The notes: generated by a model from the letters alone, not told the origin. DNA of 64,000 bases from Streptomyces rimosus (GCF_008704655.1 NZ_CP023688.1:8745001-8809000); one strand, 5' to 3'. Shown: positions 26,484-36,237, counted from the first letter of the stretch. A program made the numbers and translations.

Positions 26484-27263
26484 TTACGGCGTGCCGGGCA
26501 GTACGGGGGTGGGGGAGTCGCCGCAGCCGGCGGGCGCGACGTCCGATCCGCCCGCCGTGTTCGAGGCGCCTGCCAGCGCCAGCTCATCGGGCGCCGCCAG
26601 TTTCACGCCCACCGTACGGACCGTGTGCAGGTACCGCGGCCGCTGCGCCGTCTCGCCCAGCTTCCGCCGCAACCATGACAGATGGACGTCCAGTGTCTTG
26701 TCCGTGCCGCCCAGCGGCTGCTGCCACACCTCCGCCAGCAGTTCCCGCCGGGAGATCACCTGCCCCGCCCGCCGGGCCAGGTACACCAGCAGGTCGAATT
26801 CGCGCGGCGTCAGCTCCAGCGACGCGCCGTCCAGGGTCACCTCCCGCGCCGCCGCGTCCACCAGCAGACCGCCGACCCGCAGCGCGGGCTCCGGCCCGGC
26901 GGTGCCGAAGCGGCGCAGCACCGCCTTGATCCGCGCATCCAGCTGGGCCGGGCCGAAGGGCTTGACGATGTAGTCGTCGGCACCGTCCCCGAGGACCGCG
27001 ACCATGACCGGCTCCTCGTTCCGCGCGGTGGCCACGATCACCGGTACGTCGCTGACCGCCCGCAGCATCCGCAGCACTTGGGCGCCGTCCACGTCCGGCA
27101 GCCCGAGGTCCAGGACGACGAGGTCCGGCCGGTCGGTCACGGCGGCGTCCAGGCCGGACATTCCGGTCGCCGCGGTGGCCACGGCGTGGCCGCGGCCGCG
27201 GAGCACGCGCACCAACGTAGCGCGCAGCAGGGGATCGTCCTCGACGAGGAGGAGATGGGGCAT
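26484..27263 (-). CDS. OmpR-family response regulator
   Basis: A 259-residue two-component response regulator. The receiver domain opens LLLVEDDPLLRATL (acidic pocket), has the phospho-acceptor Asp in LVVLDLGLPDVDG, Thr in VIVATARNEEP, and Lys in YIVKPFGPAQL. The winged-helix DNA-binding domain follows with LTPREFDLLVYLARRAGQVISRRELLAEVW and DVHLSWLRRKLG. The final 35 residues form an unusual Ala/Gly/Pro tail. ATG 27263 is the family-typical start, though its ribosome site is weak. The cognate kinase downstream is a wreck, so it may be orphan or cross-talk with another kinase. Confidence 0.88.
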   Translation of the reverse strand: MPHLLLVEDDPLLRATLVRVLRGRGHAVATAATGMSGLDAAVTDRPDLVVLDLGLPDVDGAQVLRMLRAVSDVPVIVATARNEEPVMVAVLGDGADDYIVKPFGPAQLDARIKAVLRRFGTAGPEPALRVGGLLVDAAAREVTLDGASLELTPREFDLLVYLARRAGQVISRRELLAEVWQQPLGGTDKTLDVHLSWLRRKLGETAQRPRYLHTVRTVGVKLAAPDELALAGASNTAGGSDVAPAGCGDSPTPVLPGTP

Positions 27264-28450
27264 GCCCGTCACCGTAGCCAGATGCGCAGCGTGCGCGGGA
27301 GATGACACCGGGGTTTGTCCGGATCTTGTCCGGACGCCGGGAATGGCGGCGCGAGGGTGATTCGCCACGGTGACGTTGACCGGACGGGCCCTGGCCCCGA
27401 CCCGGGGCACAAACGGGGCGCGGACGGGTGCGGGAAGGCATGGCGTCATGGAGTGGCGCATGGGGGAGGGCTACTGGACGACCAGGACGTACGGCAGGAA
27501 TTGGCCACAGATCGCTCTGCTTCGCCAAGTCCCGCCTTCCGTTACGTGCTACCTTGGCGGATACGACCGGCGTGGACGTGCAGGGGCGACCAGACTGAGT
27601 GGGCAGTTGCAGTCTGGGCCCGCGCACGTGGTGCGGACGGTGTTCACCTGCCCGGCACAGGAGAATTCCTCCCCGAAGGTGGGGGCAGGGTGCCGGAAGC
27701 GGGTATCTCCTCCGCCCGGCCGGCGTGTTGTGCCGCCGAAAGCGCGTGTTCTGGGGGCCGAGGCGTCCAGCTCCGTTCACGAAAGGCGCCGATTCCGCTC
27801 GCTGCCCGCAGCCCGACTGGGACATCAGCTGGGAGGCGGCGTAGTCCCGGACGACGGAATCCGCAGCGCCGCCTCCTCCGAGCCACGCGGCTTGTTCCTC
27901 TCCTCGATGGGCACTTGCTCACCCGGCCGGTCACGCGGTGGATCGAGACCCTGTGCCGCAGTTCCAGGAACAGGAAGTACGGCGTTGCTGACCTGTGGCA
28001 ATGCTGGCTGGGGCTGCCAATGAGGGGGCGTTGGTCCGTGCATGGTCCGGATCTTGGTTTTGAGAAAAGTGCCGATGCCGGTGGTGATGGGCAACGCCCT
28101 CGATCGGGCGCATCAAGGATCGGGCCTTCGCAGCGGCAGCCGCGCGGGCCTGGTCGTCGCCGTGGCCGGCGGCACGGTCACTGACCTGGCTGGCTTTGCC
28201 GCCAGCACGGCATCCAGGACGCCGTGCATCGGGTGGGGCGGCCCACCTGTCTGGAGCCCGCTGTCCCCTGCGAACAGATGCGGGCCGTGATTCGGGCCGG
28301 CCCTCCTACGCCTTCAGCTCCCGCCGCGGCGCCAACGCCCCCATGCTCGTGCTCACGCCGGCCCGGGCCGCCGCGCAGGCGGCGTTCGGCGACGTACTGC
28401 GGTCCGGCTGCCGGTAGCGCACCGTTGTCCTTGCAGACGAGAGGCGGACC
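27264..28450. other. 1.2 kb without a convincing gene
   Basis: Several long frames exist but are rich in Arg, Gly and Ser with no motif, and third-position GC is uneven. It is probably relic DNA. The segment 28042-28120 reads MVRILVLRKVPMPVVMGNALDRAH, faintly like a HAD-hydrolase end, but this is too short to call. The FAD-oxidoreductase promoter must lie in the last 100 bases. Confidence 0.5.
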
Positions 28451-29953
28451 GTGGTGCGCGAGACGAGTGTGGATGTGGCGGTGGTGGGCAACGGGGTGCT
28501 CGGGCTGGCGGTGGCGGTCGAGACGGCCCGGCGTGCTCCGGGGCTGCGGATCGCGGTGATCGGCCCGCCCGGGCGGGCCGGGGCGGCCACCGCCGCTGCC
28601 GGGGCGATGCTCAACTGCTTCGGCGAGGTCACCCGGTACACCGGATGGCACCCGGCGGCACAGGCGAAGTTCGCGCTCGCCCGTCAGGCGCTGGACCAGT
28701 GGCCCAGGTGGCTGGAGCAGCTCGCCGACGATGCCGGGCCGCCCACGGGCGAGACCGCGCTGCGCTCCCACGTCCCGGGCACCTTCGTCGTGCTGGGCGC
28801 CGGGGCCGGGGCGATCGCCGCCGATAACTTCACGGCTCTGTGCCGGGCCGTCGAGGAACACGGGGAGCCGCACGATGTCATCGACCCCGCTGACGTCCCC
28901 GGCCTGGCCCCCGCACCGCAGGCCCGTCCGCTGCGTGCGGTGCACCTGCACCGGGAGGGCTGCGTCGACGCGCGCGCCGTGCTGGCCGCCCTGGAGGCGG
29001 CCGCCTGTCGGCACCGGGTACGGATGGTGCCGGACACCGTGTCCGAGGTGCTGGTCAGCGCGGACACGGTACGAGGGGTCCGGCTGGCCGACGGCAGCAC
29101 GCTCGGCGCCGGCGCGGTCGTCCTGGCCGCCGGTAGCCGCAGCAGTGAGCTGACCGCCGATGTGCTGCCGCCCGGGGCGGTGCCCCCGCTGCTGCACGGC
29201 GCCGGATCCGCCCTGCTGACCCGGCGCACCCGGCCCGGCGGCGCCCGCCAGGCGATCCGCACCCCCAACCGGGCCGCCGGCTGCGGCCTGCACCTGCTGC
29301 CCCTGCCCGGCACGGAGCGCCAGTACCTGGGCGCCACCAACTTCATCACCTGCACGCGTCCGGACGGCCCGGTGGCCGGCGCCGCGGAGATCCTGATCCG
29401 CAGCGCGCGCCAGGAGATCGACCAGGCTCTCGCCGGCAGCCAGCTCACCGCATGGATGTGGGGCGCACGCCCCATCACGCTGGACGGCTTCCCGCTCATC
29501 GGGCCCTGCCCGGTGGCGGGCCTGCACTTCGCCACCGGTACCTACCGCGACGGCTTCCACTGCGCCCCGGTCATCGCCCGCCACCTGGCCGCCCGGCTCC
29601 TCGGCCCCGGCCCGGCGGACGCGGACTGGGCGTGGTTCACCCCGTACCGGGCCCCCATCGAGACCATGACGGTGGAGCAGTCGCTCACCGAAACCGCCAC
29701 CCACGCCGCCGAGACCGCCCGGGAACACGGTCTGCACCTGCCGTTCTTCCTCGACGACGAACCGGTGGCCACCTACGTACGCGACCGCGCCCACCGGCTC
29801 TTCGACCGGCTGGGCCACCCCGTCGCCCTGCCCCCGGAAATCCTCCTGCTCGCCTTCATCCTCGCCGCCCGCGGCAACGATCACCCCGCCCGCTGGCTGG
29901 CCGACCATCTGCACGCCGCCCACACCCACCACGCGCCCGTCCCCGGGGCCTGA
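28451..29953 (+). CDS. FAD-dependent oxidoreductase, D-amino-acid/glycine-oxidase fold
   Basis: A 500-residue soluble flavoenzyme of the DAO family. The dinucleotide fold is VAVVGNGVLGLAVAVE (GxGxxG) near the N-terminus. VVLAAGSRSSEL is the second FAD strand. The C-terminal GFPLIGPCPVAGLHFATGTYRDGFHCAPVIA block is the FAD-pyrophosphate/active-site region seen in glycine oxidase (ThiO)-type enzymes. About 100 extra residues at the C-terminus (from FTPYRAP) are helical and unlike short DAO members. GTG 28451 has GAGG upstream. It stands alone, without thiamine or catabolic genes nearby, so the substrate is open. Confidence 0.82.
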   Translation: MVRETSVDVAVVGNGVLGLAVAVETARRAPGLRIAVIGPPGRAGAATAAAGAMLNCFGEVTRYTGWHPAAQAKFALARQALDQWPRWLEQLADDAGPPTGETALRSHVPGTFVVLGAGAGAIAADNFTALCRAVEEHGEPHDVIDPADVPGLAPAPQARPLRAVHLHREGCVDARAVLAALEAAACRHRVRMVPDTVSEVLVSADTVRGVRLADGSTLGAGAVVLAAGSRSSELTADVLPPGAVPPLLHGAGSALLTRRTRPGGARQAIRTPNRAAGCGLHLLPLPGTERQYLGATNFITCTRPDGPVAGAAEILIRSARQEIDQALAGSQLTAWMWGARPITLDGFPLIGPCPVAGLHFATGTYRDGFHCAPVIARHLAARLLGPGPADADWAWFTPYRAPIETMTVEQSLTETATHAAETAREHGLHLPFFLDDEPVATYVRDRAHRLFDRLGHPVALPPEILLLAFILAARGNDHPARWLADHLHAAHTHHAPVPGA

Positions 29954-30200
29954 CCAGCCGCATCGCCTCACCGTCACGTCCCCGCCGTCATGCCGCGATC
30001 CGGCTGTGGCGGATCGGCCGGGAGGCGGAGCGCACCAGCGCGGATCGCCGACCGCCACCCGGCCTGCGCCGATTGTTCACCCGAACGGTCCTGGGGCCAA
30101 CCGGGGGGCGAATAGTCATACCGCGCCCACGGACGTGCATGGCCTGACGCTTCCTTGGCAAGCTCACTGCGGTCCCCGGTATCGGGTCAGGTGATCGCGG

Positions 30201-30374
30201 TTACGGCTCGCTGTGCGTCGAGGCGGAGTGGCGGGCGGCGGCCTGTGCGGTGTTGAGGAGGCGGCGTAGGCGGTGGCCGTCCGGTGCGGCGGCGGTGACG
30301 AGGGTGGCGGGTCCGGCGAGCGGGGCGAGGAGCGCGTGGCCGTCGTCCGGGGTGAGGTCGAAGATGCGGAGCAT
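30201..30374 (-). CDS. Short hypothetical ORF (possible gene end)
   Basis: A 57-codon frame starting MLRIFDLTPDDGHALLAPLAG and ending THSEP, with almost every third base G or C, which marks coding DNA. The ribosome site before ATG 30374 is poor. It could be a small protein or the preserved 3' end of a longer gene whose upstream part (30375-30736) no longer reads sensibly. No family is recognised. Confidence 0.35.
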   Translation of the reverse strand: MLRIFDLTPDDGHALLAPLAGPATLVTAAAPDGHRLRRLLNTAQAAARHSASTHSEP

Positions 30375-30736
30375 CCCTGCATTCGCTCCTGCCCAGAACT
30401 TCTGTTCCGTGCGGTCGCATTGGGGCCAGTACCGCACGGTTGACAGCCCGGGGGCACAACCCCGGATGTCGCCCCCGGGCCGGTGATCCGAGCGCCGGTC
30501 ACCCACGCCTACCCGGCCCCAGTGACGGCGGGGCGACGGGGGTGAGGCAGCGACGAGGGAGGGGGCCAGCAGGGGCGGCGCTCTGCGCGTCCAGGACTCC
30601 TCGGAACACCGTGTCGAGGAGAGCAGGATCCGATGGAGTGGCGCGCGGAAGCCGCCGTGGTTGCGCGCGCCACGCAGTACGCTGCCGGGCTGCCGGTGGG
30701 CGCCCGCACGGGGTCGGCCGGCCCGTACGTACCGGC

Positions 30737-31864
30737 TCAGTCGGCCCGTACGGGCGCCTGCAGTTCGACCTGGAACCCGCCTTGGGGGGTCGGGCCGGTG
30801 GTGAAGGTGCCGTCGAGGAGGTCGGCGCGTTCCCGCAGGCCGATCAGGCCCTGTCGGGAGCTGGGGAGGGCGACCGAGGGGCGGGTGGGTGCCGTGTTGG
30901 TGACGGTGACGCCGAAGCGGGCCGCGTCGTGCCACAGGCGTACCTCGGCGCGGGCTCCGGGCGCGTGTTTGCGTACGTTGGTGAGGGCTTCTTGGACCGT
31001 GCGGTAGATGGTGCGTTGGGCGGTGGTGCTGATGTCGGGTGGGAGGTCGCCGGTCAGGGTCGTTTCGATGCCGCTGGTGGTGACCAGGTGGTGCAGGTCG
31101 GCCAGGGTGGGCTGGGGGGTGAGTTCGGTGGTCCTGCCGCCGGAGGCGCGCAGCAGGTTGACCATGTGGCGGAGTTCGTCGAGGGTGTTCGCGCTCAGGG
31201 AGCGGATGGTGCGGGCGGCCTCGCGGGTGTCGGTGTCCTTGGCGGCGACCTGCAGTGCTCCGGCCCGTACGGCGATGAGGCTGACCTGGTGGGAGACGAC
31301 GTCGTGCATCTCGCGGGCCAGTTGGGCACGCTCACGGGCGAGCACGGTCTGCGCGTACAGGGCGCGTTCGTGTTCGCGGGCCTCTTCGACCTCCATGAGC
31401 TGCTGGGCCATGTCGTGCCGGGCCTGTACGAGTTGGCCGAACAGGACCGGGGCGAAGGCCGTGGCCAGCGTGTAGACGGCCTGGACGAGCGTCCAGGCGT
31501 GGTTGTCGGAGAAGGTGTCGGACAGCGAAGACGGGTCAAGGGAGCCGACCACCGCGTGGAGCAGGGCGCAGCCGGCCAGCAAGGGACGATTGCGGCTGTG
31601 CGTGGCCAGGGTGTACAGGGCGGTGATCGGTGCGAACGCCACGTCCAGATAGAAGGTCATGGGCAGCGTCAGAAGGAAGACGGCCAGCGGGAAGCGCCTG
31701 CGCAGGAACAGTCCGGCGCAGCCGAGGGCGGCGCAGGCCAGCACCAAGGGGTGCTCCTCGTCGAGGAGACTGATCCAGGCGTCGAGGGCGGCGAAGGCCA
31801 CGAGGCAGGTGTCGACGGCCCACGGCGGTACGCGCCGCCACAGCGGCTTGCCCACGCTCACCAT
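30737..31864 (-). CDS. NarL-type sensor histidine kinase
   Basis: A 375-residue membrane kinase that would phosphorylate the adjacent regulator. The first 150 residues hold about five hydrophobic segments and no large extracellular loop, so it probably senses within the membrane. HisKA_3 follows with REMHDVVSHQVSLIAVRAG (phospho-His), then the HATPase with RTVQEALTNVRKHAPGA and SRQGLIGLRERADLLDG. ATG 31864 lies inside the last codons of the response regulator. GTG 31861 would give an exact GTGA overlap and is an equally good start. This intact pair contrasts with the broken pair at 26 kb. Confidence 0.88.
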   Translation of the reverse strand: MVSVGKPLWRRVPPWAVDTCLVAFAALDAWISLLDEEHPLVLACAALGCAGLFLRRRFPLAVFLLTLPMTFYLDVAFAPITALYTLATHSRNRPLLAGCALLHAVVGSLDPSSLSDTFSDNHAWTLVQAVYTLATAFAPVLFGQLVQARHDMAQQLMEVEEAREHERALYAQTVLARERAQLAREMHDVVSHQVSLIAVRAGALQVAAKDTDTREAARTIRSLSANTLDELRHMVNLLRASGGRTTELTPQPTLADLHHLVTTSGIETTLTGDLPPDISTTAQRTIYRTVQEALTNVRKHAPGARAEVRLWHDAARFGVTVTNTAPTRPSVALPSSRQGLIGLRERADLLDGTFTTGPTPQGGFQVELQAPVRAD

Positions 31865-32529
31865 CCTGTGTCCTGTTCCGTGTTGCCGCCGAGCAGCCCG
31901 GCCCGCTCGGCGAGCAGTGCGGCCTGGACGCGACTGGAAACCCGGAGCTTGGTCAGGATCGAACTGACGTGGTCCTTGACGGTGCCCGCGCTGAGGTGGA
32001 TGCGGGTGCCGATGTCGGCGTTGGACAGGCCCTCCGCCACCAGGACGAGCACGTCACGTTCCCGGTCGCTGAGCAGGGCGACCCGCGCCACGTCCGCGTC
32101 CTGCGGTGCACCGGCCCCGGGATGGCTGCGCAGCAGAGCACGCGAGGCTTTCGGGGACATCACCACCCCGCCGGCGGCCAGCGTACGTACCAGGTGGGCG
32201 AGTTGTTCGGGCTCGGTGTCCTTGAGGAGGAAGCCGGCGGCCCCGGAGCGCAGCGCCGTCAGGATGTACTCGTCGGTGTCGAAGGTGGTCAGCATCGCCA
32301 CCACGGGCGCCTCGGGCAGGGCCCGTACCTGGCGCAGCACGGTCAGGCCGTCGACGTCCGGCATACGGATGTCGAGGAGCACGACGTCCGGGGCCTCGCG
32401 CCGGATCACCTCGGCCGCGTGCGCCCCGTCCGCGGTCGCCACGACCTGGATGTCGTCGGACGTGTTCAGGATCAGTTCGAAACCGGACCGCACCAGCGCC
32501 TCGTCGTCCACCACCACTACCCGGATCAC
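31858..32529 (-). CDS. NarL/LuxR-type response regulator
   Basis: A 223-residue response regulator starting at GTG 32529. Receiver residues are VVVDDEALVRSG, VVLLDIRMPDVDG (phospho-Asp), LTTFDTDEY and LLKDTEPEQL (Lys). The LuxR-type HTH is LSDRERDVLVLVAEGLSNADIG followed by LSAGTVKDHVSSILTKL. It precedes and overlaps its kinase by 7 bases, so they are co-translated. The target genes are not evident; the nearest upstream neighbours on the plus strand are the small membrane protein and GT4 gene at 33 kb. Confidence 0.9.
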   Translation of the reverse strand: MIRVVVVDDEALVRSGFELILNTSDDIQVVATADGAHAAEVIRREAPDVVLLDIRMPDVDGLTVLRQVRALPEAPVVAMLTTFDTDEYILTALRSGAAGFLLKDTEPEQLAHLVRTLAAGGVVMSPKASRALLRSHPGAGAPQDADVARVALLSDRERDVLVLVAEGLSNADIGTRIHLSAGTVKDHVSSILTKLRVSSRVQAALLAERAGLLGGNTEQDTGW

Positions 32530-33071
32530 ACCCGGTCCGCCTTACTGTTGCCTGCCTGCATCGGTTGCGAGCGGCCCGTACGCCGCCAGCCACAAATGAG
32601 GCTCTTGTACGGTGATCGCCTGCTGTCGACGGTAAGTCTCGCAGGGCGCGCGGTGGTGCGGCCGCCAGGGACTCCGGACACCCGGCGGGCCGGTTCCAGC
32701 CGTTAGGGGGAAGGCTCCGGCCCGTCGGCGGATGCGCGGAGGCGCACCGGTGGATGGTGCACGCCGCGCTCGGCTGGTGAAATCGGCACAAGGCTACCGA
32801 ACCGCCTGCTCGCCGCCGATTCCGTACCGTTCGAGGACCACCCGCCCGTTTCTCCGGCGCAGCCCGCTCCCATGGCTGATGCAGCAGCTCACCCGCCCCG
32901 CGGCACGCCCGCGCTGAACGGCCCCCGCCGGCCCCCTGCCGGTTCCCTGGCCCCTCGCCGTCCCTGCGGGTACGGCCCGGCCACTTGGGGGGTGCGGACC
33001 AGCCGACCGGCGGACGCGGTCCGGATGACTGCCGGATACGCGTGGACCCCTCCGGCGACCAGCCTGAACGC
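32530..33071. other. Intergenic region, no gene seen
   Basis: The region holds the promoter of the two-component pair on one side and of the GT4 unit on the other. Frames are Arg/Pro-rich without motifs. A stretch near 32760-32800 (ggctggtgaaatcggcacaaggctacc) is AT-richer and may be promoter DNA. Confidence 0.4.
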
Positions 33072-33311
33072 ATGCACGACAACCGACACGGCCCACAAGG
33101 GCACGCGCCTGCCTCGCCCACCCCCGGCACGGCCTTTCGCGCGCGGCGCGTGGCGGGCCGGCCCTTGCCGCACGGGCGCACCTGGGGTGGCCGGGAAGCC
33201 GTCGTCATCGCCTGCGTCGCGGTGGCCGGAATCCTGGTGGTCCTGCGTCCCGACCTGTTCTCCGGCCTGGTCGAGCGCGCTGTGGCGCTGCGCGCCCGGC
33301 TGGTCGGCTGA
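33072..33311 (+). CDS. Small single-pass membrane protein before the GT4 gene
   Basis: A 79-residue protein from ATG 33072 (an in-frame start at 32985 is possible). The N-terminal 45 residues are polar and Arg/Pro-rich. One hydrophobic helix follows (EAVVIACVAVAGILVVL), then a short amphipathic end (SGLVERAVALRARLVG). The ribosome site is weak. The GT4 gene starts 15 bases after its stop on the same strand, so they form a unit. No family is recognised. Confidence 0.5.
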   Translation: MHDNRHGPQGHAPASPTPGTAFRARRVAGRPLPHGRTWGGREAVVIACVAVAGILVVLRPDLFSGLVERAVALRARLVG

Positions 33312-33326
33312 GTGGGCGACGGGGCC

Positions 33327-35453
33327 ATGAAGATCACCTTCCTGCTGCACGACGCCTACACGGCCGGCGTCGCGGTCCGGAACACGACCAGCCTCGCCAC
33401 CGCCCTCGCCGCACGCCACGAGGTGGAGATCGTCTCCCTCTACCGGACCGCCGACCGGATGCCGTTCGCGGTGGCCGAAGAGGTGACGGTGCGGGCGATG
33501 GTCGACCTGCGTCCCGCCTCCCCGCACTACGCGGGCACCATCGTCGACCAGTGGCTGCCCGGCGCCGTGTGCCCGTACGACACGGCCTACACCGGCCCGA
33601 CACCGCCCAGCAGACTGGGCGAGGACCGGCTCGCCGCCCACCTGCGCGACACCGACGCCGACGTGGTCGTGGCGACCCAGCCCCACGCGGTCTGTTTCCT
33701 CGCCGAACACGGCCGCGCCGATCACCTTCGGATCGGTCAGGAATACCGGGCCCACGCGTCCCACCGCGCCCCGCTGCGCCGCGAACTGGAGGCGGCCATC
33801 GCCCGTCTCGACGCCTACGTGTCCTTCTCCCGGGCCGCCGCACGCGCGCACCGCGCCGCGCTGCCCCACGCTCCGGTGCGGCTCACCAGCATCCCGGTGT
33901 GTTCTCCCGTACCCGGTGCCGAACCCTCCACCGGCAACTCGAAAGTGGTTCTGGCGGCCGGCCGGCTCCTGCCGGCAGAGGGCTACGACCGGTTCCTGGA
34001 GGCCTTCGCCAAGGTCGCGAAGGTGCATCCGGACTGGAGCCTGCGCATCCACGGACGCGGTGGGGAACAGCAGCGGCTCCGACACCGCGTCGAAGAACTC
34101 GGCCTGCACGACCACGTCCTGGTCATGGGGACCCCTGCCCCTACGGATGCGGAGTGGGCCAAGGGCGCCATCGCCGTCGTGTCCGGCAGTGGCGCCGATC
34201 TGTCCGGCATATCCCTCGTGGAGGCGATGAGCTGGGGGCTGCCGGTGGTGAGCACCGACAGCGGCCACGCCCCCCGCGAACTCATCACGCCTGGTCAGAA
34301 CGGGCTTCTCGTCCCGGACCACGGCCCCCTCCAGGACACCCTGGCCGACGAGCTCCGCCACCTGATCGAGAACGAAGCCGCACGCCGGCGGATGGCCGGG
34401 ACAGCCCGGCGCACCGCCGAACGCTTCCGGCCCGAGCTGATCGCCGCACAGTACGAGGCACTGTTCACCGACCGCGCTACCGCACGCGCCGCGGCCGGGA
34501 AACGCTCGTCGCGGAACGCCGGTGGTGGCGCGCGGTGGCGGCGTCGCGTACGACTGCTCGTCAGCCGCCTCGGCCCCGCACAGCTCGCCCCGTCGTTGCC
34601 CACCGTGGCCTGCCGGGTGACGACGGACGGCTCACTCGTCTTCGCGCTGCCCCCACGGCACCTCGGGCCGGGAGCCTGGAGCCTCACGCTGCGGCCGCGC
34701 GACCCCGAGCGTGCCGAGCCCATCCAGCTTCCGGTCGAACGCGATACGGCAGAAGGCGCCCGTTCTCTGCACGTCACCCTCGACAAGCGCGTATGTGAAC
34801 TCGCCGAGGGCGATTGGGACGTACTGCTGGCCCGGTGCGACGGCAGAGCCTCACGTCCCGTCCGGGCAGGACTGATCGAAACTGCACACCTCCTGGAACC
34901 GGCGCACCAGCTCTCCTCGTGGCGAGAGGGCATCAAGACCTGGATCCCGTACCCGACACCGAACGGGACGCTCGCGCTGCGCGCCTGGCACAGACCCGCA
35001 CACGCCGAGGTCGTGACATGCGCCGTCGAGAACGAGACGCTCCGGCTTACGGGACAGCTCCTCGGGTGGAGAGCACGCGCTCACCACTACCGGTTCCAGG
35101 CCCGACTGCGCGGCGCGCCCGAGCGGGTCTTCGAAACCTCCTGCCAGGTGGATCAGGACGGCCGCTTCGGCGTCGATGTGCCCTTCTCTCCGGTCGCCGG
35201 GCACCATCCCGGAAGGGAGGCGGTCTGGGAACTGTTGCTGCGCGCGTACGGGGGCGGGCCGGAGGTCCGGCTGGGCATGGTGACGGGCGACCTCGTGGAC
35301 CACCGCCATCTCCGCCAGTTCCCGGTGGCCGGATACGCGGGCCCCGACGGCGAACTCCTGTTCCGTCCCCGGCTCACGCGCGAGCACGACCTGGTGCTCG
35401 CAGCCGAGACCGCGGCGGCCGACCGCCCGCACGACCTACGGCTCCGACCATGA
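33327..35453 (+). CDS. GT4 glycosyltransferase with long C-terminal extension
   Basis: A 708-residue cytoplasmic or membrane-associated retaining glycosyltransferase. The N-terminal Rossmann domain starts MKITFLLHDAYTAGVAVRNT. The donor-site domain shows VVLAAGRLLPAEGYDRFLEAF, LRIHGRGGEQQRL and SGADLSGISLVEAMSWGLPVVSTD, the family-4 E-x7-E-type region. After about residue 390 comes a basic linker and a beta-rich domain of about 300 residues. Its repeated motifs (GSLVFALPPRHL, ETLRLTGQLLGW, DGELLFRPRLTREHDL) resemble the extensions on actinobacterial wall-teichoic-acid or poly-glycosyl-glycerol transferases. That function is inference. No other teichoic acid genes are adjacent. Confidence 0.82.
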   Translation: MKITFLLHDAYTAGVAVRNTTSLATALAARHEVEIVSLYRTADRMPFAVAEEVTVRAMVDLRPASPHYAGTIVDQWLPGAVCPYDTAYTGPTPPSRLGEDRLAAHLRDTDADVVVATQPHAVCFLAEHGRADHLRIGQEYRAHASHRAPLRRELEAAIARLDAYVSFSRAAARAHRAALPHAPVRLTSIPVCSPVPGAEPSTGNSKVVLAAGRLLPAEGYDRFLEAFAKVAKVHPDWSLRIHGRGGEQQRLRHRVEELGLHDHVLVMGTPAPTDAEWAKGAIAVVSGSGADLSGISLVEAMSWGLPVVSTDSGHAPRELITPGQNGLLVPDHGPLQDTLADELRHLIENEAARRRMAGTARRTAERFRPELIAAQYEALFTDRATARAAAGKRSSRNAGGGARWRRRVRLLVSRLGPAQLAPSLPTVACRVTTDGSLVFALPPRHLGPGAWSLTLRPRDPERAEPIQLPVERDTAEGARSLHVTLDKRVCELAEGDWDVLLARCDGRASRPVRAGLIETAHLLEPAHQLSSWREGIKTWIPYPTPNGTLALRAWHRPAHAEVVTCAVENETLRLTGQLLGWRARAHHYRFQARLRGAPERVFETSCQVDQDGRFGVDVPFSPVAGHHPGREAVWELLLRAYGGGPEVRLGMVTGDLVDHRHLRQFPVAGYAGPDGELLFRPRLTREHDLVLAAETAAADRPHDLRLRP

Positions 35454-35573
35454 CCGCGACCGGCTCGCCGGCCGCGAGCGAAGGGGCGGATGTTCGGCGC
35501 CTTGCGGGCAGTCCAGGCGTCGGTGCCGAAGAGGAAGGGAGCGCGGTGAGCGGCTCCGGCAGGTTGATCTGAA

Positions 35574-35978
35574 CTCGGGAGGGACACCGCGTTCGAGACC
35601 ACGCTGCGCGAACTCGGACTCGACGGCCCCCGGCAGTTCGCCGCCGGATTCGCGGGCGAGGAAGGGGCCCGCGCCACCCGCTCCCTGCTGCTCGCGCCCG
35701 ACCGTCCGACCGCGATCCTGTACGACAACGACATCATGGCGGTGACCGGTGTCGGCGTCGCTGCCGAACTGGGCATCTCCGTACCCGACGGTCTGTCCCT
35801 GCTGGCCTGGGACGACTCGCAGTTGTGCAGGCTCACCCACCCCACGCTCTCGGCGATGAGTCATGACGTGCACGCCTTCGGGGCCGAGGTGGCCCGGGCC
35901 CTCTTCGACGTGATCGCTGGCCAGGACGTCGCCTCACGTCCGGTCCCGCGGCCGGCCCTCACCCCACGCGGCTCCTGA
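35574..35978 (+). pseudogene. LacI-family regulator, C-terminal fragment
   Basis: The open frame reads TTLRELGLDGPRQFAAGF, then LLLAPDRPTAILYDNDIMAVTGVGVAAELGISVPDGLSLLAWDDSQLCRLTHPTLSAM. This is the second half of a LacI/GalR ligand-binding domain, with the usual AILYDND and ISVPDGLSLLAWDDS blocks. The DNA-binding domain and first half are gone, and no start or ribosome site fits. The fragment ends normally at TGA 35978 and overlaps the convergent charged-repeat gene by 20 bases. Confidence 0.8.
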
Positions 35979-36237
35979 GAGCGGCCTGGCGCCGGTCAGC
36001 GGCCCGCTCCCGCTCGTCGGCCCGGCGTTCTCTCAGGTCAGCGGCGTCTTCGCGGGCGTCCGCGAGGTGCTCTCGCTGGTCGGCGGCCTCATCACGCTGA
36101 TCCGCCAGCCGTTCCCGTTCGTCGGCGCGGCGCTCGCGATGTTCGACCGCCTTTTCGCGCTCGTCGAGCAGCCGCTCCCGCTCGCCGCACGGGTCCGCGG
36201 CGGTGCCTGGCAGATCGCCCGATCGATCGCTTCCCAC
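35959..36237 (-). CDS. Charged heptad-repeat protein
   Basis: About 92 residues from GTG 36237. The protein is almost entirely a run of 7-residue units of the type R-E-x-x-A-D-(E/Q/A/L): ERRADERERLADQ, DEAADQREHLADA and so on, about ten units. This predicts one long, highly charged alpha-helix or coiled coil. Such proteins occur next to STAS/ANTAR genes in Streptomyces, but their role is unknown to me. The start is uncertain, since no clear ribosome site is seen and a GTG 12 codons further up is possible. It lies downstream of the STAS-ANTAR gene on the same strand. Confidence 0.6.
   Translation of the reverse strand: MGSDRSGDLPGTAADPCGERERLLDEREKAVEHRERRADERERLADQRDEAADQREHLADAREDAADLRERRADERERAADRRQAALRSRVG

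Noticed and set aside
27315..28184. 289-codon plus-strand frame in the gap after the OmpR regulator
   Set aside because: Irregular third-position GC, low-complexity composition and no ribosome site or motif.
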